Shown here: positions 47,961-59,110 of the stretch, in pieces | Numbering within the stretch: the stretch's first letter is position 1 | Layout: each line of letters starts with the position of its first letter | NCBI GenBank assembly: GCA_026545225.1 | Contig: CM048845.1 | Span: 17,205,001-17,269,000 of the forward strand | Source: Cornus controversa | Lineage: Eukaryota > Streptophyta > Magnoliopsida > Cornales > Cornaceae | Reading direction: 5' to 3' | Length of the DNA stretch: 64,000 nt | The notes under the pieces: model-generated | What the model was told of the DNA's origin: nothing | Databases searched by the model: none | Seen by the model: the letters and a program-made list of their open reading frames with translations, nothing else | Made by a program: the position numbers and the translations under genes

Positions 47961-48671
47961 CGTGTCTTACTTCCTATGATTACCCAAGTTATTTTGCAGT
48001 GTTTTATATATATTCATACATTTAATTGTTTGAAGGGAAAGCAAATATACGAAGATGATAATGTAGTTTCTAGGTATATATGTTGCTTGAGCTTAAACAT
48101 GAACATGATGACTATTGCCTAGCTATTAAAGCAATATCAGTACCACATTCAACATGATGTATATAAAACCTTGTGTAAAAGTATAAAAATTAATTTAATT
48201 CTTATAAGTAATTCAATATTTATGATTCTTCGAGGAAATTGCCTGTAAACACGTCCAAAAAGGCCACATGATCGAACAAGTTCTTATAAATCTATCACAT
48301 TCAAGTGATAGATAATCTGCATTCGAGATCTTTTTTACGCGTAAATCACTTTCAAACAACAAAATTTTGGATAGCATGAGAGTGACATCTTTTTACGCGT
48401 ATGAAAAAGAAAGGAATGGAATATATAGAATGAATATGATTGCTGTAAATGAAATTGGAAGCATCTGTGAGCAAGTTCCCTAAAAGCATACATAGCAGCC
48501 ATGGAAATGGCAGAGCGAAATAACAGGTTATCATTGTTTAAGCTGTAGCTTTCCTATATCAAGATATATCCAAAACAAAACAAAAAACAAAAACAAAAAA
48601 GAAAAAAAAAAAGACAATTCATCACAAGATGTAAATTGATCTCATCTTTCTTTCTTTCTTTCTTTCTTTCT

Positions 48672-48706
<35 letters not shown>

Positions 48707-49478
48707 TTGATCTTCATTTTTAGTCCCATGAAAGTAACTGAAGATGTTTTGCTGACCTATTTTTGTCAGACAAACAGCTCAGTGCCACATGCAAATAAAA
48801 AAGACCTTCGCTTTGCAGATGATGATGGAAATGGATAATGATTTTATTAATGGGTGACATACTTAGCAAACTTGTGTATGATACGTGTATAATACACGTA
48901 CTTATGTATAATTGAAAATGACTTTCGTTTTCCGTACAAATTTCGAACTTGATGAATAATAATACTCCTATTTTTTAGTTGAATCGTATGATAGATGTGT
49001 TAAATGTTTTTTGTATTATACATTACGTACATATAATTTTTTTTAGAAAGTTTACATTGCCTTTGATCATTTTTTTTAAAAAAAAAAAAATTCAATTAGT
49101 ATGCAATTATAACAATATAACAGTAATTAACCTAACAATTTCATTTTCTCAATATATTGAAAAGTTAATTGTTTAATATCTCGTAAGTCATAAGTACTAG
49201 TATCATAAAATCCTACATATCAGAGTCTTTTGTTAAATGTTATGATGGATTAATTGAACTATGTAATTATACACTTTATCAAAACTATATACTAAGAAGT
49301 GAGATAAATAATACAACATCTATGTTCAGGTAAGCAAGAAAAAATTTTCACCAATAAATATGCAACTCTATAAATGTTTTATAATACTTTTGCAACTTCA
49401 TCACTCTACTAATTTCATTTACTATTAGAATATCGTTAAAAAAATTAACAAAATAGTATAAAAATAATTATTGTTGTA

Positions 49479-49516
<38 letters not shown>

Positions 49517-49715
49517 AATTATATATAATTGCTGCCTTTTTGTCACGAATTTTTTATTAGCATTCGTATTATACCCGCATATGTATATACATGTATTTTG
49601 TGATTTACGTTTTTTTTATGCCTAAATTTTAAATGTATTTTATAAGAAAAAATCGAACTATACTCATACGTATCACATATCACTTACCTTTTTTCTCATT
49701 TCATATTTTAATAAT
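47522..49715. other. Intergenic DNA with microsatellites
   Basis: No supported gene. (TG)n(AG)n lies at about 47897-47955, (CTTT)n(TA)n(CA)n at about 48645-48707, and (TA)n(TG)n at about 49480-49517. ORFs across these are read from the dinucleotide repeats. Confidence 0.5.
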
Positions 49716-49719
49716 TATG

Positions 49720-49960
49720 ATGGGTACTGTTTGAGGAGCTAATTTGTCCCACATCATATTCGGATAAGAAAGGATTTGGGCAGATAAAGTGGGTATGCAG
49801 CATTACCCAATAGTTTAGGCTTTTAGGTTAGAGGGAAAGGGTCCGACTTGTTAGATTTGGTATCAGAGGCAAATCTAGTCCTTGGTACAGGGTGACCCGA
49901 CCACAATAAGAGCAAGCGCCTTGCCACCGTTACAGGTGCCAAATTTTCAATTTCAATTCT
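49720..49960 (+). mobile_element. TRIM-like LTR fragment with primer-site motif
   Basis: TGTTTGAGGAGCTAATTTGT then CCCACATC, followed by AATAGTTTAGGCTTTTAGG and, at 49856-49868, TTTGGTATCAGAG. A CCCACATC block near an LTR start and an initiator-Met primer-site motif just after the LTR is the layout of small plant TRIM retrotransposons. The second LTR was not found, so this may be one end only. Confidence 0.45.
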
Positions 49961-50089
49961 TAAACCCATGTCCAAATTAATATGGGACCTAATGAATTGT
50001 ACTAGAATAGTAAAATGGTTTCAAATCAACCTCAATTGTCTAGAGTCTTCTTAGAGGCATTAGCCATTTAGGCCTAGATATCTTTTCTA

Positions 50090-50275
50090 GAGGGATCACT
50101 CTGTTTTGGTGAGTAAAGTTTATCACTATCAATCATAAATTTCGTTACTATAATAGTGTGAAATGGGTGATTTTGTTACTATTTGTCTACATGTCCATTT
50201 CAAATTATTATTGTAACGAAATTTATCATTGACAGTAATAAACTTCACCCACCGGACAGAACTCTTGGAAAGGCT
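50090..50275. repeat. Foldback (hairpin) MITE-like element
   Basis: The left arm (about 50090-50170) and right arm (about 50200-50275) are imperfect inverted copies: AAGTTTATCACTATCAATCA on the left pairs with TGACAGTAATAAACTT on the right, and AAATTTCGTTACTATAATA with TATTGTAACGAAATTT. The loop is about 30 bp. Single-stranded, it would form a long hairpin. Confidence 0.75.
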
Positions 50276-50528
50276 CACCGGAAAGGATTTTGATCCTTTC
50301 TAGTGTGGCTTTGGCTAGCAGACCGTATCTTCCACAAAATCCTTTGATCAGTGTTAATGGTTGAAGATGGTAATCATTCTTCTACAAAATCTCGACCTGT
50401 ATATCTCACATGTGAAGTGTGGCACCTTAAAGTGTCTCATAATAGATCACTAGAGGGAAGAGATGTTAACTCCTGAAGAGGTTTTATAGCTAGTACTTTA
50501 GGGTAATATGCCACTTGAAATTCTTTTC

Positions 50529-50695
50529 AAACCCGTTTGGATTTGCTTTTCAACCGCTAAAAAAGACTTTTGATTTAAAAAAATTGTGTTTAGATGTATT
50601 TGATAATTAATTTCGAACCCATTTGGATTGCTTTTCAACAGCTAAAAAGGACTTTTGTTTTAAAAAATTGTGTTTAGATGTATTTGATAATAATT
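50529..50695. repeat. Tandem duplication, 85-bp period
   Basis: Two copies of a segment containing TTTGGATTTGCTTTTCAAC (first) or TTTGGATTGCTTTTCAAC (second) and AAATTGTGTTTAGATGTATT. The second begins near 50616. Confidence 0.8.
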
Positions 50696-51289
50696 AGAAG
50701 AGTTTTTAATAGCTTTTAAAAGTGTGTTTAGAGTAGAGGTTTTATATATTAGATAATTATTTCTCCTTACACAATTTTATCGTTTTTAAATTTTTTAAAG
50801 ATAATTTCACCTTTTCTTTTATGAAGTCGATATTATCAAATGTAGTATCATTTTATTAAAGGGCATTATTGTAAAATTAGTAATATAATTTTTTTTTAAA
50901 TATTGGTACCAAACTTATTAAAAATAAAAAAAGACTTTATACAATACATCACCAAATATCTAATATTTTTCGTTACCAACAACAATTTTTTTACAAACTG
51001 GAGTACATCAAGTTCGTCGAATTGTTGGATCAAGCATTTCATTGTTTATGACAAGAGTTGGTAGACATCTCAATTTTTTTTTTGAGATACATCATCACAA
51101 TTTACTGTAGATTCATTTCAATTTATCAAACCAAATAAAATTCATAGGTTGAAAGAATTTTCTTTTCCGGGAATTGAAGCAAATTTATAACAATGTGAAT
51201 GTAACTGTACAAGGCCCATAACTGAACTAGGGCTCAATAGGCCCATATGAACAAAACAAGGGATACAATTAGACACAAATCCCACCTAG

Positions 51290-51720
51290 CTAAGCCCAAT
51301 ATAACAATTGGAAATTAGCCGTTAAGCCCAACGGGCATACAAAAGACTGTTTGCAACGGTAATATCCTCCGGCATTCGCCTGAGCAAAAGATTTGTTCCG
51401 CTTAGCAGATGAAGAGCTATGTATCTGGCCGTCTTGGTGGAGGCCATATGAATGAAGAAGGAAGATCACGGGCACGCTGAGCAGAACAGAGCTCTGAGAG
51501 CTGCACCGTCGTCCTCTGAAGATTCGTGAATTCCTTTCAGACCAGATATGGTAGACGAGTGCTAAAAGTGGTGAGATTTTATTTGCAGCCCATTTGTGAT
51601 GCCAAAGGGATAATGAATCACCATTTCCAATCTTGGATTGAATTGGTGGCTTGATGAGAACAGGCCTGAGTTTTTTCCAGTTGTTGTCAATTACAATGGT
51701 CCACAAATAAGCAGCGCTTT
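51290..51720 (-). pseudogene. LINE 3' terminal coding remnant
   Basis: Minus-strand translation starts with MWTIVIDNNWKKLRPVLIKP, then IGNGDSLSLWHHKWA, the G-N-G-x-S-x-x-x-W-x-D-x-W motif near the zinc-finger end of plant LINE reverse transcriptases. It jumps to LVYHIWSERNSRIF, a motif normally near the extreme C-terminus, so about 100 or more residues between them are deleted while the frame stayed open to 51290. Non-functional fragment. Confidence 0.75.
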
Positions 51721-52660
51721 AGCAATGAGGCCCTGTTAATTTGGTAGACCAAGTTAAAACAATGTCAAGCAGCAATATGGTTTTTTGATGATTGTTTGAT
51801 AATATGTTTCCAATATTTATTTATCATAAGATATATATATCTCCCAATCTCATGTAATGATCGCATTTTAGTATGTGGGTGTGCTTTCTACAAGAATTAG
51901 AAGAACCAAGACACCAGTGTTACCAATTGAAGGCAAGTCAGTAAAAGAGAATAGAACTGGCATATAATTAAAGAGGGTTATACATAGTTGCGCATTCTGG
52001 TGCCAACAAGTATATTATATAGGCTACTAATATATATATAATAGATGAGGATCACGTGTTAGGCAATGGGCATTAACCATCCCAAATTGGATGGGAACCT
52101 ATCTTGTCACGTGCATCATGTGTAAGGAAGTAGAAACAGACATCTTAAACGGGATGGAAATTTAGTTCAGACATACCAGGCTTCTGATTGAATCCATAGA
52201 CAAAACATAAACCTACATACGAAGTTCAGCTCATATATTCAAATCAAATCAACCCAAGCCAAAATCATAGGTAGCACATGAAAGAAATTAACAGACAACA
52301 CTGTACAACGACATAATTAAATCATTTGTTTTTTTTTCATTTATTGTTCTTCAACTAATCCAGTATATTAGTTGAATAAAAGCAAAATCAGAAGTAATGT
52401 GAAGTTCGTATTACAAGATATTTTTTTTACTAATAATTACTTTTTGAAATAATTTTAGAGTGTGAGACTGCTTTTATAGAACAATTGTCATTTCATTTTC
52501 CCAAAAATAAAAAACAAGTATATGCAAAGAGCATAAAGTAGAGTCCAAATATCATTTCCCAATCGAGAATCTAATTATGTTGATAAATTGTAATAATGAA
52601 GCAAATAGCTCCTTTGTTGGAAAGGTTACCAGCTATTTCAAGGCCTACGACATCGATATA
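51721..52660. other. Intergenic DNA, nothing recognised
   Basis: AT-rich DNA without credible ORFs or repeats beyond short homopolymer tracts. Confidence 0.4.
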
Positions 52661-53124
52661 TAAGGATGTCAATTTAACCGGTCCCATCAAGACCCCGCCC
52701 CGTTCAACTCCTAATAGGACGATTTGGAATCATACTAATTGAATTAGAGGCGGATTTGGAAAGAGAGTTTAAAAATCGCGAAGCCCTGAACCCACCCCGA
52801 TTAATAATAAATATTCTTTTATTAACTATGATTTTTATTTTTTTTCATTAGTTATGATAATTTTAAATTTTAACATCATTTTTTTATTATTATCATTTGT
52901 AAGTATTTGTCTATAATTAATTTTTTTTTACAAAATTTATCGTAAATTCGTTGAAATTTACATTATATTTCTTAAAATATATATATATATATCGGGGCAT
53001 CCCCGAACCCGCCCTGACTCCGATGCGGGAGCGCCCCGAAGCAGATTTGGGAGTAATTTTTTATTCGTCGGACGGATTTGAGAAAAGGGTGCCCCATCCC
53101 AAACCCGTATCGTTGATATCCCTA
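52661..53124. mobile_element. Decayed hAT-like MITE, 464 bp
   Basis: Starts TAAGGATGTCAATTT and ends CGTTGATATCCCTA, an imperfect inverted repeat of the TAGGGATG family. GC-rich subterminal segments (ACCCCGCCCCG and CGGGGCATCCCCG) flank an AT-rich middle as in 1952-2511. The flanks TCGATATA and CCGATGCA match at five of eight positions, suggesting an old insertion. Confidence 0.6.
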
Positions 53125-53664
53125 CCGATGCATTTCATTCTATGGAAGTATGAAGACATGAAAGTGATAACTAAACCGAAATTTTTAGTCCCACGGACTA
53201 AGTTATGAGCAGTTAGCAATACCATCAACGGAAATTTGTCACATTTAACTGATTTATATAATCAACTATAATATAAAATAAAAAAATAAGGTACATGGCA
53301 GACTACATAAGAACCTGAATACAGGAATTTGCCCCATTATTATCGGTACAAGATTTCCTCCAAATGGGGAAACCATGAACCCATCATGATCATCATCATG
53401 TATCAAGTCGCTATTTCTTGGCAGAGATAAGAGAATGAACTCAACCATCCTCTAAAGAATCAGAGTATGTAACTGCAAAAATATGAACAATGCAAGCAGA
53501 TACTAATACGTCTTGAATAGAATACAATCCCTGCCAGCATCAAATAATACCGATCCTACCAGGCATCGGAAATCCTAGATTATTGATCCAACAAAAAAGA
53601 GTGCCGCTTACTCAAAGTCTTGCAGGAGAAAAACATTTGTATTTGTCATCATAATCACCGCAGT
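53125..53664. other. 3' flank of the phosphate carrier gene, likely 3' UTR
   Basis: Lies directly downstream of the stop codon on the minus strand. No clear AATAAA-type signal could be fixed by eye, so the transcript end is unplaced. Confidence 0.4.
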
Positions 53665-56600
53665 TCACATCTTCGCAGGTTCAGCGACAACAGGGGGAGC
53701 AATGCCACCAGTAGTTGGCCTAAAACGAGCAACAAAGCCTCATTATTTCAAGGTAAAGAAGAATACTCCACAGTTACGAACTAGCTGAAAACAAGAATCT
53801 CCAGATATGTAGATTAAAATTAGATAATAAGGACATATAAAGATGATATATATTTGCAAAGGAAATATCATAGTAAATACAGAATAAAGAAACTTACAGC
53901 CCAACAAAAACTTTGAAAGAATCATAGATACCCCACTGCACTCCAGTAAGGGTTCCGATCATGACTATACGAAGAGGAAGGCCACGGGTAAACAAACCCC
54001 ACAAGCCTAGCTTCTTCACAGCCTGCAACATGCAAAGAAAATTAGTATAATAAATATAGTGACTATAGAGAGAAACAACCATTACATATTAAAGTATGGG
54101 CATCTTGAACTCACATCGCCAACAGTTGCCCCTTTGGCATTGTTGAGAAAAGAGACCAGATTATCAGCAGGGTGTGATACAATAGCACATAATACACCAG
54201 CAACATATCCACCACCAAAGCTCACCCCAAGCTGCAAGCCTTTGCTGCACTGCTCTTTTGGAGTTGGGATAGCATACTTGTAGAGCATCTCCACAATGGT
54301 CTCAAAAGATGCAAACTTCATCATTGTATCTGTCAAATATCCGGGTTTTTTTATCATCAGAGGGCCTCCTAAGAAGGGGTTATCAGGCATAATTCTTGTA
54401 ATGAAAAAACCAGTGGCATAAAAGTAGATAGAAGGCAAAGAAACAAAATGTCCAGCCACTCAGTCAAATCCTTACTATAATTATGTCTCCCCTGCGCACC
54501 AAAATTTAGACAAAAGATGACGCACCAGTTCATTATTAAATACTAAAGGATGTTACATCATATCAACTAGCTAAAAGATCTCACTTCTTCATATGCCAAT
54601 CTTTGACAATGTAAAGGCCATGCATAGACTAGGGAACAAACAGATTTGAAAACTAATAAACACCTCTAAACTCTAATCGTATGAGTCATATCAACCATGC
54701 TTTTGAGTTAAGAGAACAGCAGAATGCATATACATCATAGTTTCCAGTTTATAGTACTTTTTAAGATATCACAGTGATGTAATGGGGAATTTGAAACACA
54801 ACATAAACATTGCTTATCATTCTCTGCAATTTCAAAACCATATATTGACCATTCACAGGCGAACAAAATAAAATAATACAATATGCAGTCCATAGTTGTC
54901 AAAGGCACGCGAGGCGCGCACCTGAGGCGCGGGGCGCAGCGAGGCGCAGCCTCTGCGCCTAGGGTATGCCCAGGCGAGGCCCCTTCAAAGAGGCGCACGC
55001 CTTAGGCACCGAGGCACGCCTGAGGCGCGAGGCGCACCTGAGGCGCAAGGCGCAAGGCACGCCTGAGGCGCGAGGCGCACCTGCAGATGCTATTTCACTC
55101 GCTCCGAAATCTGTTTTTCTGTGTCATTTGTTGTTAATTGCCATGAATATGCTTTTTATTTGCTCTCACTTGTAGTTGTTCTACATTGTTTCACTCACTC
55201 ACTACAAAATGTAATATTTAAAAAAAAAAAATTCAACTTGCGCCTCACTTCAGTCAGGCCCGCGCCTCACGCCTCAGGCTCCAAGAAGCCTTAGCGCCTT
55301 AGTGCGCCTTGAGCCTTTAACAACTATGATGCAGTCAAGGACCTGTTCAGAAAGACACTATGGTTCAACTCGGGTATAGCTGGAGACTCAAACCAATAGG
55401 ATGATTCTCTGTACACAAGCATGTGAATACGTGCACACAACTTGCAAGTTGCATCCAAACTACGAGTGGGAGATGTGAAAGAAATTATGCTACCGTAGAA
55501 TGCAATTAGACTCCGGAAGACCTAGATTCAGATTCTATAAACAGGTAAGGACAAGAAATAAAGAAATTGTTGAACTTTCAAAAGAAATTAATATTTCTGC
55601 CCACTAAGCAGATTCTATAAACAGGTAAGGACCCGAAATAAAGAAATTGCTGAACTTTCAAAAGAAACTAAAATTTCTACCCCACTAAGGACAAAACAAA
55701 GGTGATGAAAAGATTCAAAACATAAAGGAATACTCACTCACACAGCAAACTCAAATTCAACTTTGAATAATGTGCTTATATAAAATGTAGTTCAACATGA
55801 CAATGGGATTACTTGAAAATGTTAAAAACCTAATATCACATTTTTTAATCATACAAGAGAAGATGTACCATCAAACAACAGTATAAAGAAGCAGCATCTA
55901 GAACACGACTAGCGTACAGAAAAGTATAGTGATAATCTAGTGCAGAGAACGGACAGAAATTAAATACGCTTCTATATAGACAATCCAAAACAAGGTTCAG
56001 AAGAATAAATCACATCCAAAAAACTAAGAAAACTAAAGCCTTATAATTGAGTAGAGCAAATCAACAAGGACAAACAAGCAACTGACCAATTATATCACTC
56101 TACAGTTTAAGCTTAGATATAAAATGGAATAATGGAAATATGTCAGCTTACATGGAATCTGCCGTCCCCAAAGAGGAACAATCCCCTTGTAAAGCCTGTC
56201 AAAGTAAGATAAAATATATTTATACTTCCAAAATGAAGAGAAATCAAACGGTACTATATAATTAGCAACCTAAGTTGTTTTATATGAGAATCCTACCCAA
56301 GAGCACCTTCAGACTTGACAAACTTTGGAAGGCCGTCTGACAAACCTCTGGCAAACCCAGGCTGGGTCTGGACACGAACCTTCACTGCCTCAAAGGGGCA
56401 GAGAGCAATATCAGCAATTACTTCAGCAGATGCGGAGCCAGCGAGGTAAATCAAAGTTTTGTATTTGGCTGAATATTCTGGACCAGCAATGTCAGAGTAG
56501 TACTTTTTGAAGAATTCATAGAGTCCATACTTGCAAGCACCCTGTGCGCTATAACCAAGCAAGGTTGGCACCCAACCCCTAAAGAAGCCTCTAACTCCCT

Positions 56601-58511
56601 GCTCCTTGAGCAAAACACTAAAACCAGAAGAAATGCTCTTGTACTTTGCAGGATCAATCTGAAAATTTGACAACAGCAATATCACTTTAATTGCTTCAAC
56701 AATGAATAAGTAATGGAAAAAAATTGAAAAACAGAATGGCTCCATTCTTTCAAGATTTTCACTGTTATTTAGGTTGATACCAAGATATTTTGCAATGGCT
56801 ACATTTAAACTGACAAAATTATATATATGTACATAACAACATAGAATATGTATATACATAATGTACATTCGTGTGTTTGTGTCTGTGTTTGTGTATATGA
56901 AGTAGAGGGGAAATCCAATTTTCACTTAAGAAACATGTTGAAGGATTAATATATTTAAGTTACACCCTCTCTAATAGCTTAAGCTTTTAGAGTAGATGGT
57001 TGATAACATGGTATCAGAACCAAAGGTCTCGAGTTCAAACCTCACCGTCACCCTGATACTTGAAATTGAAACACGTGTTGGACCAAAAGAAGGCTACACG
57101 TGAGGGGGTGTATTGAAGGATTAATATATTTATGTTACACCCTCTTAAAGAGCAAACAATAGTTGTTGCAGTTCTATTGAAATTTTCATGATCACTATCT
57201 CTCCAAGACCCTAGCCACCCTTTATATAGCTTATATAGAGTCTCCTACTCAATTCTAGTTATAATTGGGTTTATTACAATAAAGGAAAGTCAATGAAGAT
57301 CAGGGAATTACCTAAAATCAGAAAAATTGCAGAATATGGAAAGTTTCTAAAAATCACAAAGTAGACTGCAGAAAGTTAGGAATTCTGTTTGGTCCTCCTT
57401 GCACTCCTAGCTTTCTATGGGTGCTCCTAACGAGAAAGTATTGAATACCCCAGGGGTACCATAACCCCTCACAGCCAACCGATGGTAAGTTGATATTTTC
57501 TATTATCGAGGAAAATGGAGAGCTTGCTTCCGTTGGATGTGTAAAGGGTATAATACCCTTGGCGTATTCTATAATTTCTTGCTCCTAAGCTCCTGTGCTG
57601 TGACTAAATCAGTCCGCTAGGGCTGGAAAGAACTCGCCCTCAAGTTAGTGTGATCAGCACCCAATGGCTCCATTCGTTCAAGATTTTCACTGGGTTGATA
57701 CCGAGATATTTTGCAATGGCTACATTTATGCTGACAAAGTGACAAATTATATATATTATATATACATAACTACATATAATCTGTATATACATAATCTATG
57801 ATAGTGTGTGTGATCAAGTATATAAAGCAGAGGGGAAATTCAATTTCCACTTAAGAAACAAAATGTCGACATATATATAACATTGAAACTGCAATGATAA
57901 AAAAAGAAAAGCATATGACAAAAGTGAGTTAGAAAGGTAAGAAACTAAGATCAAATTTCAAATATACCAAATAATCATATTGTATTATTTCAAAGATAAA
58001 TATAATAGTATATAAGAAATCATGTAATGAAAAAGCACAAGACATATAACAGTTCTGAGTGAGCCAAAATGTAAACGTGATATTTAACAAAATTGAAAAT
58101 GTGTATTGCTAACATTGCAACATCAATTTTCAAGGCCAAACCGAGTGATGCAATATATAATTCAGCTCTAAATTCATTTTTCTCAAACCCTCTCCAGAAA
58201 TACATGTGAATAGAGTTATATCAATTAGTGATATAATGTATATACAATTACATATATAACAATAAAACAGACTATAAAATTCACATCATCCAATAGAACT
58301 ACATCAGCTAGCAAACAATCCCATATATTATGCAGAAGTCCTTAAAATTATATCCTGAATCCCCATGCAACTTATTAGCAAAAGATCAATAAGCATCACA
58401 GATCTAAAACCAATATTCAACTACAAGAGATCATGAATTTCAATGAAAATATCAAATTAATCAAAAATCACCTAACAGTAACACATATACAACATACCTA
58501 TATATATATGC

Positions 58512-58584
<73 letters not shown>

Positions 58585-58936
58585 AGAAGAAGTGGAAATG
58601 GACCTGCATATTGCACTTAAGGACATCGAGAGGAGTGACGGCCGTGTGAGTGGGACCACAGGCCAAAATACCACCAACGGTACAGGCGGCGTAGAACGCC
58701 GGCGAGAACATCGCGATCTTACCGGGCTCGCTCGGAGCTGGAATCACGAAACTCTTCCTCGATGAAGAGGAGGATGATGATGATGAAATGGACGGCGAGG
58801 ATGAAGAATGCAACATCGGGTTCTGATTCGTGGTCAAATTGTCGAAATCGATGAGATTCTTGGAAGATGATAACGAAGAAGGAGAGTAAAGGAAGGATGG
58901 GATGAGAGATCTGCGAGAGTGATCAGAAAACGCCAT
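53665..58936 (-). CDS. MPT3: Mitochondrial phosphate carrier protein (PHT3/MPT3 type)
   Basis: Six coding exons: 58936-58604, 56658-56297, 56195-56152, 54329-54115, 54022-53898 and 53719-53665. All introns have GT-AG ends and phases join to one frame of 377 codons plus TGA. The start sits in ACAATGGC. The family imports phosphate into the mitochondrial matrix with protons across the inner membrane, feeding ATP synthesis. The N-terminal about 70 residues are serine-rich with few acids at the very start, fitting a mitochondrial presequence. Three carrier repeats follow with P-x-[DE]-x-x-K motifs PLDVLK (102-107) and PFEAVK (199-204), and the third site PADNLV (300-305), which lacks the lysine, as is common in phosphate carriers. 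[15 protein letters not shown] spans exons 3-4. The C-terminus ends PVVAEPAKM. Length agrees with plant family members of about 375 residues. Introns are 1945, 101, 1822, 92 and 178 bp. It is the only intact gene here. Confidence 0.97.
54891..55328. mobile_element. hAT-type MITE in intron 3 of the carrier gene, 438 bp
   Basis: Ends are CATAGTTGTCAAAGGC and GCCTTTAACAACTATG, inverted repeats with one mismatch in 16. The 8-bp target duplication ATGCAGTC is exact at 54883-54890 and 55329-55336. Subterminal regions are crowded with GAGGCGC / GCGCCTC repeats. It lies wholly within intron 3 (54330-56151), away from splice borders, so it need not harm splicing. ORFs in it are repeat artefacts. Confidence 0.93.
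55529..55689. repeat. Tandem duplication, 80-bp period, in intron 3
   Basis: Two copies start CAGATTCTATAAACAGGTAA at 55529 and 55609 and end CCACTAAG. They differ at a few positions. Each contains CAGGTAAGGAC, a good match to a plant splice donor in plus orientation, but the gene is on the minus strand. Confidence 0.88.
56735..57860. repeat. Long direct repeat in intron 1 bracketing retroelement debris
   Basis: Copy 1 (56735-56935) and copy 2 (57663-57860) share AATGGCTCCATTC, CAAGATTTTCACTG, GATATTTTGCAATGGCTACA and AGAGGGGAAAT[CT]CAATTTTCACTT-like sequence. Between them, 56937-57146 looks like a TRIM: GAAGGATTAATATATTTA repeats at 56939 and 57115, with a TGGTATCAGAAC primer-site motif at 57009 and a GTGAGGGGGTG purine tract before the second repeat. 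From about 57150 to 57660 the DNA resembles the end of a gypsy internal region on the minus strand. Confidence 0.65.
58498..58583. repeat. Compound microsatellite (TG)n(TA)n(GA)n in intron 1
   Basis: TG repeats, then an uninterrupted TA run and then GA repeats, ending about 20 bp downstream (minus sense) of the exon 1 donor at 58603. On the transcript it is a CU-rich then UA-rich tract right after the 5' splice site. Confidence 0.92.
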
Positions 58937-59110
58937 TGTAGGTGATTGTCAGGGTTACAGATTGTTTCTCTCTCCAAATTGCAGAAGATATTTGATGACA
59001 GAGAAAGGAGGGAGTAGTGCTAAAGGGGAAAGCTTGCCTCTCCCACTACAGCGGATCGGAAATGTCTGCGCTTTCGGAGGTCAATCCTTCGCGCGGCTTT
59101 AAAGGAAGTC
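58937..59110 (-). promoter_or_regulatory. 5' UTR and proximal promoter of the carrier gene
   Basis: On the minus strand, CTACTCCCTCCTTTCTCTGT lies about 60-80 bp before the ATG, a pyrimidine patch typical of plant housekeeping leaders. A TTTAAAG near 59096-59102 is the only weak TATA-like candidate. GC content rises locally around 59040-59100 (CCGCGCGAAGG). The transcription start cannot be fixed. Confidence 0.45.

Noticed and set aside
47831..48122. ORFs with Cys-Val and Arg-Glu runs
   Set aside because: They are translations of a (TG)n(AG)n microsatellite.
51290..51706. Possible intact 138-codon gene
   Set aside because: The frame is open but consists of two distant LINE motifs joined by a deletion, so it is a transposon remnant.
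54735..55175. ORFs around the GAGGCGC repeats in intron 3
   Set aside because: They lie in a hAT MITE within an intron and are read from its subterminal repeats.
57001..57040. tRNA-like sequence around TGGTATCAGAACC and GAGTTCAAACC
   Set aside because: It fits a retrotransposon primer-binding site next to a short LTR repeat; no cloverleaf with anticodon stem can be drawn.
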